DNA of 64,000 nucleotides, taken from a virus. Location of the stretch: IMG/VR virus record IMGVR_UViG_3300045918_000146, positions 1 to 64,000 of that record; one strand, given 5' to 3'. This document shows, piece after piece, positions 7,957 through 17,056 of the stretch (positions within the stretch are counted from its first letter, which is position 1; each line of letters starts with the position of its first letter). The position numbers and the translations under genes are program-made. The notes under the pieces were generated by a model. The model was not told the DNA's origin. It did not search any database and saw nothing but the letters and a program-made list of their open reading frames with translations.

Positions 7957-8122
7957 ATTTGTTACTCCTTTTCTGAAAGTGAGTTTAGTACTCACAATGT
8001 ATTTAACAGTTTAACTTTCCAATTTTAACTAGGTGTGATTTTTTTGGTCGATAGACTAAATAAGAACCTTTAGTGAATTACCGAAAATATGTAAGAACAT
8101 TTTAATGTTCTGCTCTAAAAGG

Positions 8123-8129
8123 ATAAATA
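8123..8129 (+). promoter_or_regulatory. Candidate T4-type late promoter (ATAAATA)
   Basis: AGGATAAATAA lies 32 bases before the ATG at 8155 and heads the run of genes leading into the lysis cassette. Confidence 0.5.
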
Positions 8130-8154
8130 AAACATATAGTATAAGGTTATATTT

Positions 8155-8706
8155 ATGACAGTGTCAATCAAAACAGCAATAGAAAACGTAAAAGAAATAA
8201 ATACATCAGATGCAGCGTTATCTACTCTACTAGATATAGAACGAGTTATAGATAATTTAGACATATATGTATTCAAGCACTGGAAACTAGGAGAACTAGT
8301 AGAAGGGCCAATTTTCGAAAAGTATTTCGTAACTACAAAATGGATGTGGGCATACAAGCAAATGCCAGACCCGAGAGGTGGAGAGCAATTACTTAGTTAT
8401 AATTGCGTAGTAACATATAAAAAAGAAAAATTAGAGCATCCAATTAAAATAAAATCCTCTTCGGACTTTAAAGAAGGAACAAAGATCGCAAAGACTACTA
8501 AAATCCCAATTTGGGTCGTAACCATAGTAATGCCTAGAAAATTAATATCTGACATTAGACAAGGTACTATAGAAGTTGAAGGTGAAAAACTAGATATGGC
8601 AGAAATATCTAATTCTTTTGAAGTAGGAATAGACGAAAAAGAATTCAAACAAAACCAAGATAGTATGGAAAAAAATGATACCAATACTGATCAAGGGGGA
8701 TTATAA
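8155..8706 (+). CDS. Conserved phage protein, possible virion component (183 aa)
   Basis: ATG start after a candidate late promoter. The central segment KQMPDPRGGEQLLSYNCVV is distinctive, and I associate it with conserved proteins of large phages of unknown function. An acidic, Asn-rich C-terminal tail follows. It abuts the next gene with no gap. Late position suggests a structural or assembly protein, but no domain shows this. Confidence 0.55.
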   Translation: MTVSIKTAIENVKEINTSDAALSTLLDIERVIDNLDIYVFKHWKLGELVEGPIFEKYFVTTKWMWAYKQMPDPRGGEQLLSYNCVVTYKKEKLEHPIKIKSSSDFKEGTKIAKTTKIPIWVVTIVMPRKLISDIRQGTIEVEGEKLDMAEISNSFEVGIDEKEFKQNQDSMEKNDTNTDQGGL

Positions 8707-9318
8707 ATGCATAACTTACAGGAAGGTTTAAATTCTGGCGATCTTGTTAGACTTATAGAACCTAAATTAGCTATTGATGAATTTCGTTCAAAAATGGGCG
8801 AAGATAAAGATATTGTAGTTGTTGGGTTCACAGTATTTGGTAAAGAACCAGGCGAAGACGTAGTTAACTTTATAGAGAAAAGTTACGATTGGGTATTAGA
8901 TGCTGATCTTAGTTCAGGAGAATTATCTGACGGTAATTATCTAGTTTTTGTGGAATTAAGAAGGGATAACACAGCAGCTAAAAAAATATTCTCTATGTTA
9001 CAGGATATTTTACACTTAACAAAACAAAAGATGACAGACTGGAAGTTTACTTATTATAATAGCAAAGATATATATCAGGTAACAGAAGAAAACTTATATA
9101 AAAAGATTATTAAAACTCCTATAGAGTATGATAAAAAAATAGAAAAAGATACAGCTATAGATAAAGTTGTTAAACAAGCAGAGAAAAACAAAGATAAGAA
9201 CGTTGAGGAAAGTAGAGAATTAAACAAATTACGTGCGTTAGCGAATGTATATGTACAGCCAGTAAAAGTTACAGATCTACCGTTATTAGCACTACAAGTT
9301 GTAGCAGGTATTAGATAA
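8707..9318 (+). CDS. Conserved phage protein (203 aa)
   Basis: The ATG starts directly after the previous stop. The N-terminal half is alpha/beta, with an SYDWVLDADLSSGELSDGNY segment. The C-terminal half is a Lys-rich helix. It is probably co-translated with the gene at 8155. Function unknown. Confidence 0.6.
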   Translation: MHNLQEGLNSGDLVRLIEPKLAIDEFRSKMGEDKDIVVVGFTVFGKEPGEDVVNFIEKSYDWVLDADLSSGELSDGNYLVFVELRRDNTAAKKIFSMLQDILHLTKQKMTDWKFTYYNSKDIYQVTEENLYKKIIKTPIEYDKKIEKDTAIDKVVKQAEKNKDKNVEESRELNKLRALANVYVQPVKVTDLPLLALQVVAGIR

Positions 9319-9327
9319 AGGTATATC

Positions 9328-9957
9328 ATGACAATAACATTAACGGTTGAACAAATAAAAGAGATAGTTCCAACAGCTACACAAGTAGAAGAATGGTGTG
9401 AAGTATTTAACAATAACTTTTCAGATGCAGAAATAGACACTAATGAACGCATTGCGGCATTTATTGCACAATCAGCAGTAGAATCTCAATGCTTTACACA
9501 CTTACACGAGAACTTAAATTACAGAGCTGAATCTTTATTAAAATTGTGGCCTAAACATTTTACCGTGTCTCAAGCTAATGAATGTGCTCATAATCCAGAA
9601 AAAATAGCTAATCGTGCTTATGCGAATAGGAATGGTAATGGAGATGAAACATCCGGAGATGGTTATAAGTATAGAGGTAGAGGATTATTGCAAATTACAG
9701 GCAAAGCAAATTATGCACTGTGTAGTCAATATATGTATGGAGATGATACTTTAGTCCAACAACCAGAGTTACTAGAAACAGATATGGACGTGGCGGTATC
9801 TAGTGCTCTTTGGTTTTGGAGTACGCATAAGTTAAATAATCATGTGGATGCAAATAACTTTAAAATGGTTACACAAAAAATAAATGGCGGACAGACAGGT
9901 GCAGCAGAAAGAGAAGAGTACTTTCATATTGCACTAACTGTATTACAACAAGGATAA
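9328..9957 (+). CDS. GH19 chitinase-like endolysin
   Basis: A 209-residue single-domain muralytic enzyme of the GH19 chitinase/lysozyme-like superfamily, used by phages to cleave peptidoglycan. The catalytic pair is likely Glu52 (QSAVESQ) and Glu61 (HENLNYRAE). The family motif YRGRGLLQITGKANY follows near residue 110, and a C-terminal KINGG segment is present. No signal peptide, so export depends on the holin encoded at 10729. First gene of the lysis cassette, with i-spanin four bases downstream. Confidence 0.9.
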   Translation: MTITLTVEQIKEIVPTATQVEEWCEVFNNNFSDAEIDTNERIAAFIAQSAVESQCFTHLHENLNYRAESLLKLWPKHFTVSQANECAHNPEKIANRAYANRNGNGDETSGDGYKYRGRGLLQITGKANYALCSQYMYGDDTLVQQPELLETDMDVAVSSALWFWSTHKLNNHVDANNFKMVTQKINGGQTGAAEREEYFHIALTVLQQG

Positions 9958-9961
9958 GGAT

Positions 9962-10519
9962 ATGGCACTAATAGATTTAATCCCAACAAATTTACAAGCT
10001 AAAGTTACTGAGTATGCAATATTATCATTTATACTACTAATAGTATTAGTTGGTACTTGGTATTCCGGTTTTCATTATGAAAGTGATAAGTGGAAAGATG
10101 CAATTAATGCTGCAAACATTAAAGGTGTTAAAATAAACTCAGCAGCGTCGGCCATATCTGCAGAAGTTAGAGTAGTATATCTTGATAGAATTAAAACGAT
10201 TACATTGAAGGGGAAGGATATTATTCGTAACGTACCAGTATATGTAGATAATAAATCGGATGCTAACTGTATAATAAATGAAGGAACTGTTACTATTTTA
10301 AATAATGCTGCAAAGAACGAAAATGTAAACGCAGATATATCTGCGTCGGGCATTGCAGCTAATGAAGCACCTGCAAATATTAAACTTAGCGAGCTAAATG
10401 CTGAAATTATAAATAATTATAATACATATAATAAAGTTAAAGAACAACTAATAAGTTTACAAAATTGGGTCATTGAGCAAGAAAAAAATAACCCCCAACC
10501 AAAATCTTTTCTCCCATAA
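9962..10519 (+). CDS. i-spanin (Rz-like)
   Basis: One N-terminal transmembrane segment (about residues 17-38) anchors a periplasmic helical domain. The VYLDRIKTI ... VPVYVDNKSDANCIINEG pattern, ASGIAANEAP stretch and C-terminal EQLISLQNWV are typical of phage Rz-type inner-membrane spanins. It would span the periplasm with the lipoprotein encoded next and fuse inner and outer membranes at lysis. This implies a Gram-negative host. Confidence 0.85.
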   Translation: MALIDLIPTNLQAKVTEYAILSFILLIVLVGTWYSGFHYESDKWKDAINAANIKGVKINSAASAISAEVRVVYLDRIKTITLKGKDIIRNVPVYVDNKSDANCIINEGTVTILNNAAKNENVNADISASGIAANEAPANIKLSELNAEIINNYNTYNKVKEQLISLQNWVIEQEKNNPQPKSFLP

Positions 10520-10530
10520 AGGACGATAAC

Positions 10531-10713
10531 ATGTATAAAATAATCTCAACCATAGTATTGCCGTTACTATTACTTGGATGTAAAACTAATCCAGTTATGA
10601 CACCGTTTCCGATTCCCCCAGCTGAACTCATGGTAAGACCACCTGAGTTAAAATTAATTGACGTACGACCTACATCATCTGTATTAGTATCTATTAATAA
10701 ATCTCCCAAATAA
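10531..10713 (+). CDS. o-spanin (Rz1-like outer-membrane lipoprotein)
   Basis: A 60-residue protein with a signal peptide and lipobox LLLGC, so the mature protein starts at Cys17. The mature part is Pro-rich (FPIPPAEL, RPPEL), as in Rz1 proteins. It lies 11 bases after the i-spanin rather than embedded in it, the separated spanin arrangement. Confidence 0.85.
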   Translation: MYKIISTIVLPLLLLGCKTNPVMTPFPIPPAELMVRPPELKLIDVRPTSSVLVSINKSPK

Positions 10714-10728
10714 CAAAATATAACTATT

Positions 10729-11235
10729 ATGACAGGGCATAAGTATAACAATCCACAACGTAAAGATTATGATAATCATATTATCCAACGTTTCTGGAGA
10801 CCAATGATGGCGTGGATGTACGGTATTGTGTGTTTATGGGATTTTTTATTAGCACCTATATTTTTTGCATGGTATGCATACTTTACGCATACCAATTTAG
10901 TAGTCTGGGTGCCGCTAACAACACAAGGCGGTGGTTTATTCCATCTTTCAATGGGAGCTATAGTTGGTGTAAATAGTTATTCAAAAACACAAGAAAGAGT
11001 AGCTATAACTAATAACCAATCTTCTAATAGTTTTGGACAATCCGGAGGGCTTAGTCAATTTAATCAACCTAGTGGTTTTGGACAATCCGGACAAGTAGTA
11101 GATACAACTACAGTTGAAACATTTAGTCAAAGTGGCAGTAGTCAACAGAGCTCAGTTAATAACTCACCATTGAAGACAGCTACTAAAAAAGTGCGTCCAA
11201 TTCAGCAATCAACCGACCCTGATCCAATACTATAA
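10729..11235 (+). CDS. Holin (three-TM phage holin family)
   Basis: After WRPMMAWMYG come two to three hydrophobic segments (about residues 27-55 and 70-82) separated by WVPLTTQGGGLFH and ending in MGAIVGV. This is the arrangement of the phage 3-TM holin family. The last 75 residues are a Gln/Ser-rich, low-complexity cytoplasmic tail with two FGQSG copies. It completes the order endolysin, i-spanin, o-spanin, holin. Confidence 0.82.
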   Translation: MTGHKYNNPQRKDYDNHIIQRFWRPMMAWMYGIVCLWDFLLAPIFFAWYAYFTHTNLVVWVPLTTQGGGLFHLSMGAIVGVNSYSKTQERVAITNNQSSNSFGQSGGLSQFNQPSGFGQSGQVVDTTTVETFSQSGSSQQSSVNNSPLKTATKKVRPIQQSTDPDPIL

Positions 11236-11251
11236 TTTGGTTAACAAAAAC

Positions 11252-11280
11252 TTGACTGAATGATTATAACAGCTTATAAT
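11252..11280 (+). promoter_or_regulatory. Strong sigma70-like promoter for dnaJ-clpA
   Basis: TTGACT, a 17-base spacer and TATAAT. Transcription would start near 11287, leaving a leader of about 145 bases before DnaJ. This marks the switch from the lysis unit to the chaperone unit. Confidence 0.8.
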
Positions 11281-11286
11281 TAATTC

Positions 11287-11449
11287 ATGCATAGTAGAGT
11301 ATACAAAAACTTACTAATACCTGGTTTGAATAAAACAGGTTACTAAACCAAGATACAGAGGAGTAGATCTATTTGAAAGTAGCTCCCCAAAAATACAAGA
11401 AACATTTAATAAGATTTTACGTAGGATAGAAAATGACAAATCATTATGA
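11287..11449 (+). pseudogene. Possible decayed small gene in the dnaJ leader
   Basis: ATG at 11287 reads 19 codons to TAA at 11344-11346. A second frame, shifted by one base, then reads protein-like sequence (VTKPRYRGVDLFESSSPKIQ) up to TGA at 11449, overlapping the dnaJ start. One frameshift near 11338 would join them. The first ATG coincides with the predicted transcription start, so the upstream half may never have been translated. The leader may instead be purely regulatory. Confidence 0.3.
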
Positions 11450-12290
11450 AACTCTAGGTGTTGATAAAAATGCCTCCACAGAAGAAATTAAAAAAGCTTA
11501 TCGAAAGCTAGCATCAACATATCACCCCGACAAAGCAGGGGGAGATACCGAAAAATTTAAGTCAATTCAGGTAGCATATGACACAATAAGTGATCCACAA
11601 AAAAAGAATCAATATGATCAAGAGTTATCAGGAGTAGGGCATAGACAATTCCATTTCCATGCTAGCGGAATGAATCCAGAAGATATGATGGGCGGAGACG
11701 TATTTGAACATTTACGTAGACAATTTGGGTTTGATCCTTTTGGTCATCATCAACAACAACCTCAACGTCCTCAAAATAGAGATATCCGAGTTATGGTAGT
11801 AGTCGATCTAGTAGATACTTTAAAAGAACAGAAAAAAACATTAAACGTTTCTATTGGAGGTACACATAACGAAACAATTGAGATTACTATTCCAAGAGGA
11901 ATCCATAACGGTGCAACTATAAAGTATCCTGGATTAGGAGATAAATCTATTTCTAATTGTCCTAAAGGAGACTTGTATGTTCAATTTCAAATTAATTCGC
12001 ATCCTAACTTTGAACAATACGGTATTGACTTATATACTAAAACTACAATAAACTGTATTGATGCTATGATAGGATGTGAAAAAGAAGTCGTTGGTATAGA
12101 TGGTAAGGTATTTAAATTAACTATACCTTCTGGTACTCAAGCAGGTACGAAAATGGGAATACCTGACGAAGGCCTATATGCTCCACAACAAGCTATCCGT
12201 GGTAAGTTGATCGTGCATATTGAAATCTTTGTTCCATCGGTAACAAATGAGCAAATATCTATACTTAGAACAGTTCAATCACTAGTGTAA
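11433..12290 (+). CDS. dnaJ: DnaJ/CbpA-type Hsp40 co-chaperone
   Basis: This 285-residue protein opens with a J-domain (about residues 4-65, HPD at 31-33) that stimulates the DnaK ATPase. A short linker rich in Gly, Phe, His and Gln follows. Next are the two C-terminal substrate-binding beta-sandwiches ([32 protein letters not shown]). There is no CxxCxGxG zinc finger, so it is type II, like CbpA. It would recruit host DnaK to phage substrates, probably folding or assembling virion proteins. It is the first gene after a strong promoter, followed 44 bases later by a ClpA-type unfoldase. Confidence 0.92.
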   Translation: MTNHYETLGVDKNASTEEIKKAYRKLASTYHPDKAGGDTEKFKSIQVAYDTISDPQKKNQYDQELSGVGHRQFHFHASGMNPEDMMGGDVFEHLRRQFGFDPFGHHQQQPQRPQNRDIRVMVVVDLVDTLKEQKKTLNVSIGGTHNETIEITIPRGIHNGATIKYPGLGDKSISNCPKGDLYVQFQINSHPNFEQYGIDLYTKTTINCIDAMIGCEKEVVGIDGKVFKLTIPSGTQAGTKMGIPDEGLYAPQQAIRGKLIVHIEIFVPSVTNEQISILRTVQSLV

Positions 12291-12334
12291 TTATTTTTGT
12301 CGAATTAAAAGTTAACTAACTGTAGGAAAATAAT

Positions 12335-14635
12335 ATGATCAATTCAAATCCAGAAATTGAAGTTATAGTATCTAATGCAACTAATAGTGCTAAAAGTTCT
12401 TACCACGAGTATGTAACGTTAGAACATCTAACACTAGCATTGATTAACTATAAACCATTTAACCAACTAATAGTTGATTTTGGTGTAGATGTTCTATCCT
12501 TACAACAAGAATTAAATACATATTTAGCATCTCAACAATATTTAATTAGTAAAAACCCAGATTACGAAACACCACGTAGAACACATGCACTAGAAAGAGT
12601 CTTTAATCGTGCATTTACGCAGGTATTGTTCAGTGGTCGAAATACTATGCAAGTTATAGACGTATTTGTTAGTGTAGCTGGAGAACAACATAGTTTTACA
12701 CAATATCTTTATGCAAAGTATGGACTTGATAGACAAGGGCTAATTGATTTCTATAAGAAAAATTATAACGAAGCAAAAAGTTCAAAAACTGCTATGTCAT
12801 CAAAAGCTGACCAAATACTCGAAGAGTACTGTACTGATCTTAATAAGAGAGCAATTGAAGGTAAAATAGACCCTGTTATCGGAAGAGATAATGAGCTTGA
12901 AGAAATATCAGAGACATTGGCACGTCGAGGTAAAGCTAACGTTCTTATTATAGGTTCCGAAGGCATAGGTAAGACTGCGATCGCAGAAGGCCTAGCACTA
13001 CATATAGTAAATAAGCAAGTTCCTGATTATCTATACGAGTATACAGTATATAATCTTGATATTGGGTCTCTACTTGCAGGTAGTAAGTATAGAGGTGAAT
13101 TTGAAGAAAAGCTAAAAGACGTTTTAAAGGCACTTGATCAAAAAGGAAAAACGATCTTATTCATAGACGAAGCACACCAAATGCGTGGAGCAGGTGCTGG
13201 ATCTGGAGGATCTTCGGTAGACTTTGCAAATATGATTAAACCTGCTTTAACAAAAGGTAATATTAAAGTTATTGCGTCTACTACATGGGCTGAATATACA
13301 CAATCCTTTGAAAAGGATCGTGCTTTAATGAGACGGTTTCATAAACTGGTTATTGAAGAACCTACACCAGCAGTAGCAAAAGACATTTTACGTGGGTTAA
13401 AAACACACTTTGAAAAATTCCATAATGGTACGATAGATGATACAGCAATTGAAGCTGCTGTAGATTTGTCAGTACGCTATCAAACAGATAAGCGTTTACC
13501 AGATAAGGCAATTGATTTGATAGATACCGCATGTGCTAAGATGCGTATTAAGAATGCACCATTTACCATTACAAGATCAAACATTGTTGATACTATTAGC
13601 AAATTTACGAAGATACCAGCCGACCAAATAGGGTCAGAACATACAACAACTTCCCTCGAAGGCTTAGAAGAAAACGTAAAATCACAAGTGTTTGGACAAG
13701 ATAAAACAATAGATGAAATCTTAGAGAAAATCTACGTTGCTAGGGCAGGATTAAAGTCTATTAATAAGCCAGTTGGATGTTTCTTATTTACAGGCCCAAC
13801 AGGAACAGGAAAATCATTGACTGCAAAGGCACTAGCAGAAAACTTAAATATGAAGTTGATCAGGTTCGACATGGGAGAATTCCAAGAACGTCATTCGGTT
13901 GCAAAGTTAATAGGTGCTCCTCCGGGGTATATTGGTTATGAGGACAGTAACCTAGGTGGTGGATTATTAATTAGTGAAATTGAGAAAAATCCTAATTCAA
14001 TTATCTTATTTGACGAGATAGAAAAAGCACACCCTGACGTATCTAATATCTTATTATCGTTAATGGATGAAGGTGTTGTAACTAGCAGTAATGGTAAAAA
14101 AGCAGACGCTAGAAATACAATTATTATATTAACATCTAACCTCGGCGCAGTTGAAAGCGAAAAGCACTCAATTGGCTTTGGACATAATGTAAAAACAGAC
14201 GAAGATGATAAGGCACTCAAGGAATTTTTTAAGCCAGAGTTTAGAAATAGGTTAGATGGTGTGTGTCGTTTTAATAAATTAACGACTACCGATATAAAGA
14301 AAATTGTAGATAAAGGTATACACGAAATTAACGACTTATTAAGTGATAAACATATTAAGATTACACTTACTGACATCGCTATAGAGTATCTAGCCGATAA
14401 AGGATTTGATGCTAAAATGGGTGCAAGACCAATGGCACGTAAGATCAATACGTTAATAAAAGTTCCTTTGAGTAAGAAGATATTATTTGATCACATATCT
14501 AATGGTTCAAGCATAGTAGTAGACATTGTGAACAACGAAGCAACATTTGTAGTTACTGAACCTTTAGTGTCACAAATATTGTTAGGTAATAACACTAAAC
14601 CAACAGTTGATGTTAATGGATATGTGGTTGTTTGA
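12335..14635 (+). CDS. ClpA-type AAA+ unfoldase with ClpP-docking IGF tripeptide
   Basis: This 766-residue Hsp100 protein has a Clp N-domain (about 1-145) and two AAA+ modules. D1 has Walker A GSEGIGKT (207-214, second residue Ser-Glu instead of the usual Glu-Pro) and Walker B ILFIDEAH. D2 has Walker A GPTGTGKS (487-494), Walker B IILFDEIEKAH and the pore motif GYIGYE. No ClpB middle coiled coil is seen, so it is ClpA/ClpC-like. A loop after D2 contains IGF at 613-615, the position of the ClpA IGL and ClpX IGF loops that dock on ClpP. It may unfold proteins for host ClpP. No ClpP gene is in the window. Confidence 0.9.
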   Translation: MINSNPEIEVIVSNATNSAKSSYHEYVTLEHLTLALINYKPFNQLIVDFGVDVLSLQQELNTYLASQQYLISKNPDYETPRRTHALERVFNRAFTQVLFSGRNTMQVIDVFVSVAGEQHSFTQYLYAKYGLDRQGLIDFYKKNYNEAKSSKTAMSSKADQILEEYCTDLNKRAIEGKIDPVIGRDNELEEISETLARRGKANVLIIGSEGIGKTAIAEGLALHIVNKQVPDYLYEYTVYNLDIGSLLAGSKYRGEFEEKLKDVLKALDQKGKTILFIDEAHQMRGAGAGSGGSSVDFANMIKPALTKGNIKVIASTTWAEYTQSFEKDRALMRRFHKLVIEEPTPAVAKDILRGLKTHFEKFHNGTIDDTAIEAAVDLSVRYQTDKRLPDKAIDLIDTACAKMRIKNAPFTITRSNIVDTISKFTKIPADQIGSEHTTTSLEGLEENVKSQVFGQDKTIDEILEKIYVARAGLKSINKPVGCFLFTGPTGTGKSLTAKALAENLNMKLIRFDMGEFQERHSVAKLIGAPPGYIGYEDSNLGGGLLISEIEKNPNSIILFDEIEKAHPDVSNILLSLMDEGVVTSSNGKKADARNTIIILTSNLGAVESEKHSIGFGHNVKTDEDDKALKEFFKPEFRNRLDGVCRFNKLTTTDIKKIVDKGIHEINDLLSDKHIKITLTDIAIEYLADKGFDAKMGARPMARKINTLIKVPLSKKILFDHISNGSSIVVDIVNNEATFVVTEPLVSQILLGNNTKPTVDVNGYVVV

Positions 14636-14640
14636 TAACT

Positions 14641-15396
14641 ATGGAAGATATTAAATGGCACAACTTAGTAGAACCTATTAAGTTACTTAATACCAATAAG
14701 ACTTATTTTGGTAAGTATCTATACAGGGTTGAATTTAAGTCACCCGGCGTTTATTGGCTTAGATACCCATTAGAACATAAGTTAAAGTTCAACACACCTA
14801 AGTTATTTGAAGATTATATTGCAAATAAGCAAACAGTAGTTAAACAACAAATTAAAATTAATAATTATGGCAATGTTTCTTATTATGGTACTAAGGCTTT
14901 ACTGTCGGTAAACATTAGTTTCTTACATGATCTGTTTCAAGTGAGATGCAAATTAGATAATATTAGACATAGAATCGAAGGGGAAAGATTTCAGATCTAC
15001 ACTGAAACAGAAGACCAGCTAACTAAGATTTTAGAAATTTTAAGTCAATATAAAGATACTATAATTTCTGTACATCGTCCTGTATCTGACCATGTTAAAT
15101 TAAAATTAGAGAATAATGTTATCTTCATAAAATATCCTAAGTTTAACTTTAGAGTTCATGTTAAAAGTGAATCATATTCGTTAACCACTAGAAAACAAAT
15201 TTTAAATTACATAAGTAATTTCCCAGATAGTATATCTGTATCTGGAAAAATAGAAAAGCAACTTAATTCAACGAAAGAGAAAGAATATATACGTGGTTAC
15301 TATTATACTAACGATACAGAAAATTTAATTTTTCTTAGGTTAATATCTCATCAATTTGTAGGGAAAATATTTCGCCTGGAGTCGAGCAACGAATAA
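14641..15396 (+). CDS. Hypothetical protein (251 aa)
   Basis: I chose the ATG at 14641, five bases after the Clp stop, over a TTG nine bases upstream. The protein is beta-rich and basic. It has aromatic motifs (YLYRVEFKSPGVYWLRYP) near residue 25 and no recognisable domain or membrane segment. It could be co-transcribed with dnaJ and clpA. The role is unknown. Confidence 0.65.
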   Translation: MEDIKWHNLVEPIKLLNTNKTYFGKYLYRVEFKSPGVYWLRYPLEHKLKFNTPKLFEDYIANKQTVVKQQIKINNYGNVSYYGTKALLSVNISFLHDLFQVRCKLDNIRHRIEGERFQIYTETEDQLTKILEILSQYKDTIISVHRPVSDHVKLKLENNVIFIKYPKFNFRVHVKSESYSLTTRKQILNYISNFPDSISVSGKIEKQLNSTKEKEYIRGYYYTNDTENLIFLRLISHQFVGKIFRLESSNE

Positions 15397-15399
15397 ATA
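15393..15399 (+). promoter_or_regulatory. Candidate T4-type late promoter (ATAAATA)
   Basis: CGAATAAATAT overlaps the end of the preceding gene and lies 32 bases before the ATG at 15425. Confidence 0.5.
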
Positions 15400-15424
15400 T
15401 ATACATATATTTAAGGATACGTAT

Positions 15425-15598
15425 ATGGCACAAATAATTGAAGAAAATATTATTATTAAAATTAGTCAGATTGCTAAAGATGGTATAAAAGCACAAACGG
15501 TTGTTAGTGACGAGTTACTATCTACACTTGAATCTGTAACGCAAGAATTACTAGGAAATAGTGCAGTGGTTGAAGTTGAACAGGTACCGTTGCAATAA
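15425..15598 (+). CDS. Small helical protein (57 aa)
   Basis: ATG preceded by AAGGA. The 57 residues are mostly helical (IIEENIIIKISQIAKDGIKA) and acidic. The TAA shares a base with the next ATG (TAATG), coupling it to the next gene. Late position, unknown function. Confidence 0.65.
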   Translation: MAQIIEENIIIKISQIAKDGIKAQTVVSDELLSTLESVTQELLGNSAVVEVEQVPLQ

Positions 15599-15978
15599 TG
15601 GCTAATATTGCTCTAACACTAATACCAAGTTTAACTCCTGTATCGACAATATCTACCGGACAAACTATTACTTTTCCATATTATGGGGATAAAGTTAAGG
15701 GATCTGGTTATTATGGTCAAACAGACCCGGTTCATACTGTACAATATTCGTCTAGTAACAATTTTACCGGGATGATTAATATTCAAGGTACATTGGAAAG
15801 AGAGCCAACAGATGCAGATTGGTATAATATTCAAGGTACATCATTAGGCAATGGTATTACGCCGGTATTTAACCAAACATTATCTGCAAATTTTTATGGT
15901 AACCATGTATGGGTTAGAGCAGTAATTAATTCGTTTATCTCTGGTGCTATAAATTCAGTACTACTCACACACAATTAA
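15598..15978 (+). CDS. Beta-rich putative virion protein (126 aa)
   Basis: The sequence alternates short strands rich in Thr, Ser, Gly and Asn. It has GMINIQGTLEREPTDADWYN in the middle and HVWVRAVINSFISGAINSV near the end. Composition and location after a late-type promoter fit a structural or decoration protein. No family is recognised with certainty. Confidence 0.6.
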   Translation: MANIALTLIPSLTPVSTISTGQTITFPYYGDKVKGSGYYGQTDPVHTVQYSSSNNFTGMINIQGTLEREPTDADWYNIQGTSLGNGITPVFNQTLSANFYGNHVWVRAVINSFISGAINSVLLTHN

Positions 15979-15996
15979 TTTACAAAAGAGGGAACT

Positions 15997-16890
15997 ATGT
16001 CAACAAAAAAGAAGTCAAAAGGAAACAACGCGGCAGCAACACAAAATACAGCACCAATAGTATTACCTAAATCTGATTACCGGTTAAGTGGGGAATCGAA
16101 GACGCATACTGACGTAGTAGGCGAAATTAGAAAAATCCAAGCAGAACAAGCGGTAGCAAGTGCTAATGCTGCTCCGGGAGTACCATTTGATTTTTCAAAA
16201 GTTCATCTTCATCTTGGAATGCCGTGTTATGGCGGGTTAGTACTCGAATCTACTATGACTTCGTTCATTAAATTTATACTAATGGCAAATAAGATTGGAC
16301 TCTCCTGGTCATTTGATACTATGGTAAATGAGAGTCTTATTACACGTGGTCGTAATAACTTAATGGCAAAGATGATATATAATAAAGCTGCTACGCACTT
16401 TATGTTCATTGATGCAGATATAAAATTCGATCCGGAATCAATATTTCATATGATTGCCGCAGATAAGGATATCATAGCCGGAGCTTATCCTAAAAAGTCA
16501 TTGCCGATCCAAGTGAACCTAAACTTAAAGCAACAAACAAAAATTCAAGGTCCACTATTTACAGTAGATACAGCAGCCACAGGGTTCCTACTTTTCAAAC
16601 GTAAAGTATACGAAGACCTAATCGCTGCACATCCAAATACAAAATATGTAGACGACATTGGTCTCGGCAAACAATACGAACCTTTTATGTATGCAATTTT
16701 CGATTGTTATATCGACGAGAAAGGTCATTATTTGTCGGAGGATTGGGCTTTCTGTCGTAGAGCAGATAAGTTAGGCTATGACATTTGGATGGATAGTCGA
16801 GTTAAACTTGATCATGTAGGAACCTATACATTCTGTGGTGATCTAGATTTAATAGGAAGTCAATTAGGAGGAGCAATACCTAAAGTTTAA
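15997..16890 (+). CDS. GT-A glycosyltransferase
   Basis: The 297-residue protein has a GT-A Rossmann-like core. MPCYGG (about residue 74) opens it. THFMFIDADIKFDPESI contains the DxD motif for metal and nucleotide sugar. DTAATGFLLFKR and SEDWAFCRRADKLGYDIWMD form the acceptor side. The first 55 residues are Lys/Asn/Ala-rich and probably disordered. The likely role is to transfer a sugar to phage DNA or a virion or host glycan; the acceptor cannot be read from sequence. The gene ends in an intrinsic terminator. Confidence 0.85.
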   Translation: MSTKKKSKGNNAAATQNTAPIVLPKSDYRLSGESKTHTDVVGEIRKIQAEQAVASANAAPGVPFDFSKVHLHLGMPCYGGLVLESTMTSFIKFILMANKIGLSWSFDTMVNESLITRGRNNLMAKMIYNKAATHFMFIDADIKFDPESIFHMIAADKDIIAGAYPKKSLPIQVNLNLKQQTKIQGPLFTVDTAATGFLLFKRKVYEDLIAAHPNTKYVDDIGLGKQYEPFMYAIFDCYIDEKGHYLSEDWAFCRRADKLGYDIWMDSRVKLDHVGTYTFCGDLDLIGSQLGGAIPKV

Positions 16891-16903
16891 AGAGTAATTA
16901 GTT

Positions 16904-16930
16904 AAATGCGGGTTTGAAATCCCGCATTTT
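16904..16930 (+). terminator. Rho-independent terminator
   Basis: AAATGCGGG and CCCGCATTT form a perfect 9-bp stem with an 8-base loop and end in TTTT. It closes the unit that ends with the glycosyltransferase gene. Confidence 0.85.
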
Positions 16931-16972
16931 CACGTCGAGAAGAAATATAATGTTAAAGAATGAAAATAAGAC

Positions 16973-17001
16973 TTGACTTTTGCTAGCAACTAATGTATTA
17001 T
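16973..17001 (+). promoter_or_regulatory. Sigma70-like promoter
   Basis: TTGACT, 17 bases, TATTAT, between the terminator and the HNH gene at 17057. Confidence 0.75.
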
Positions 17002-17056
17002 AACTATATTAATTACGTTTGGGTTTAAAGATGTCACAACAGTATTTTCAGAATAA

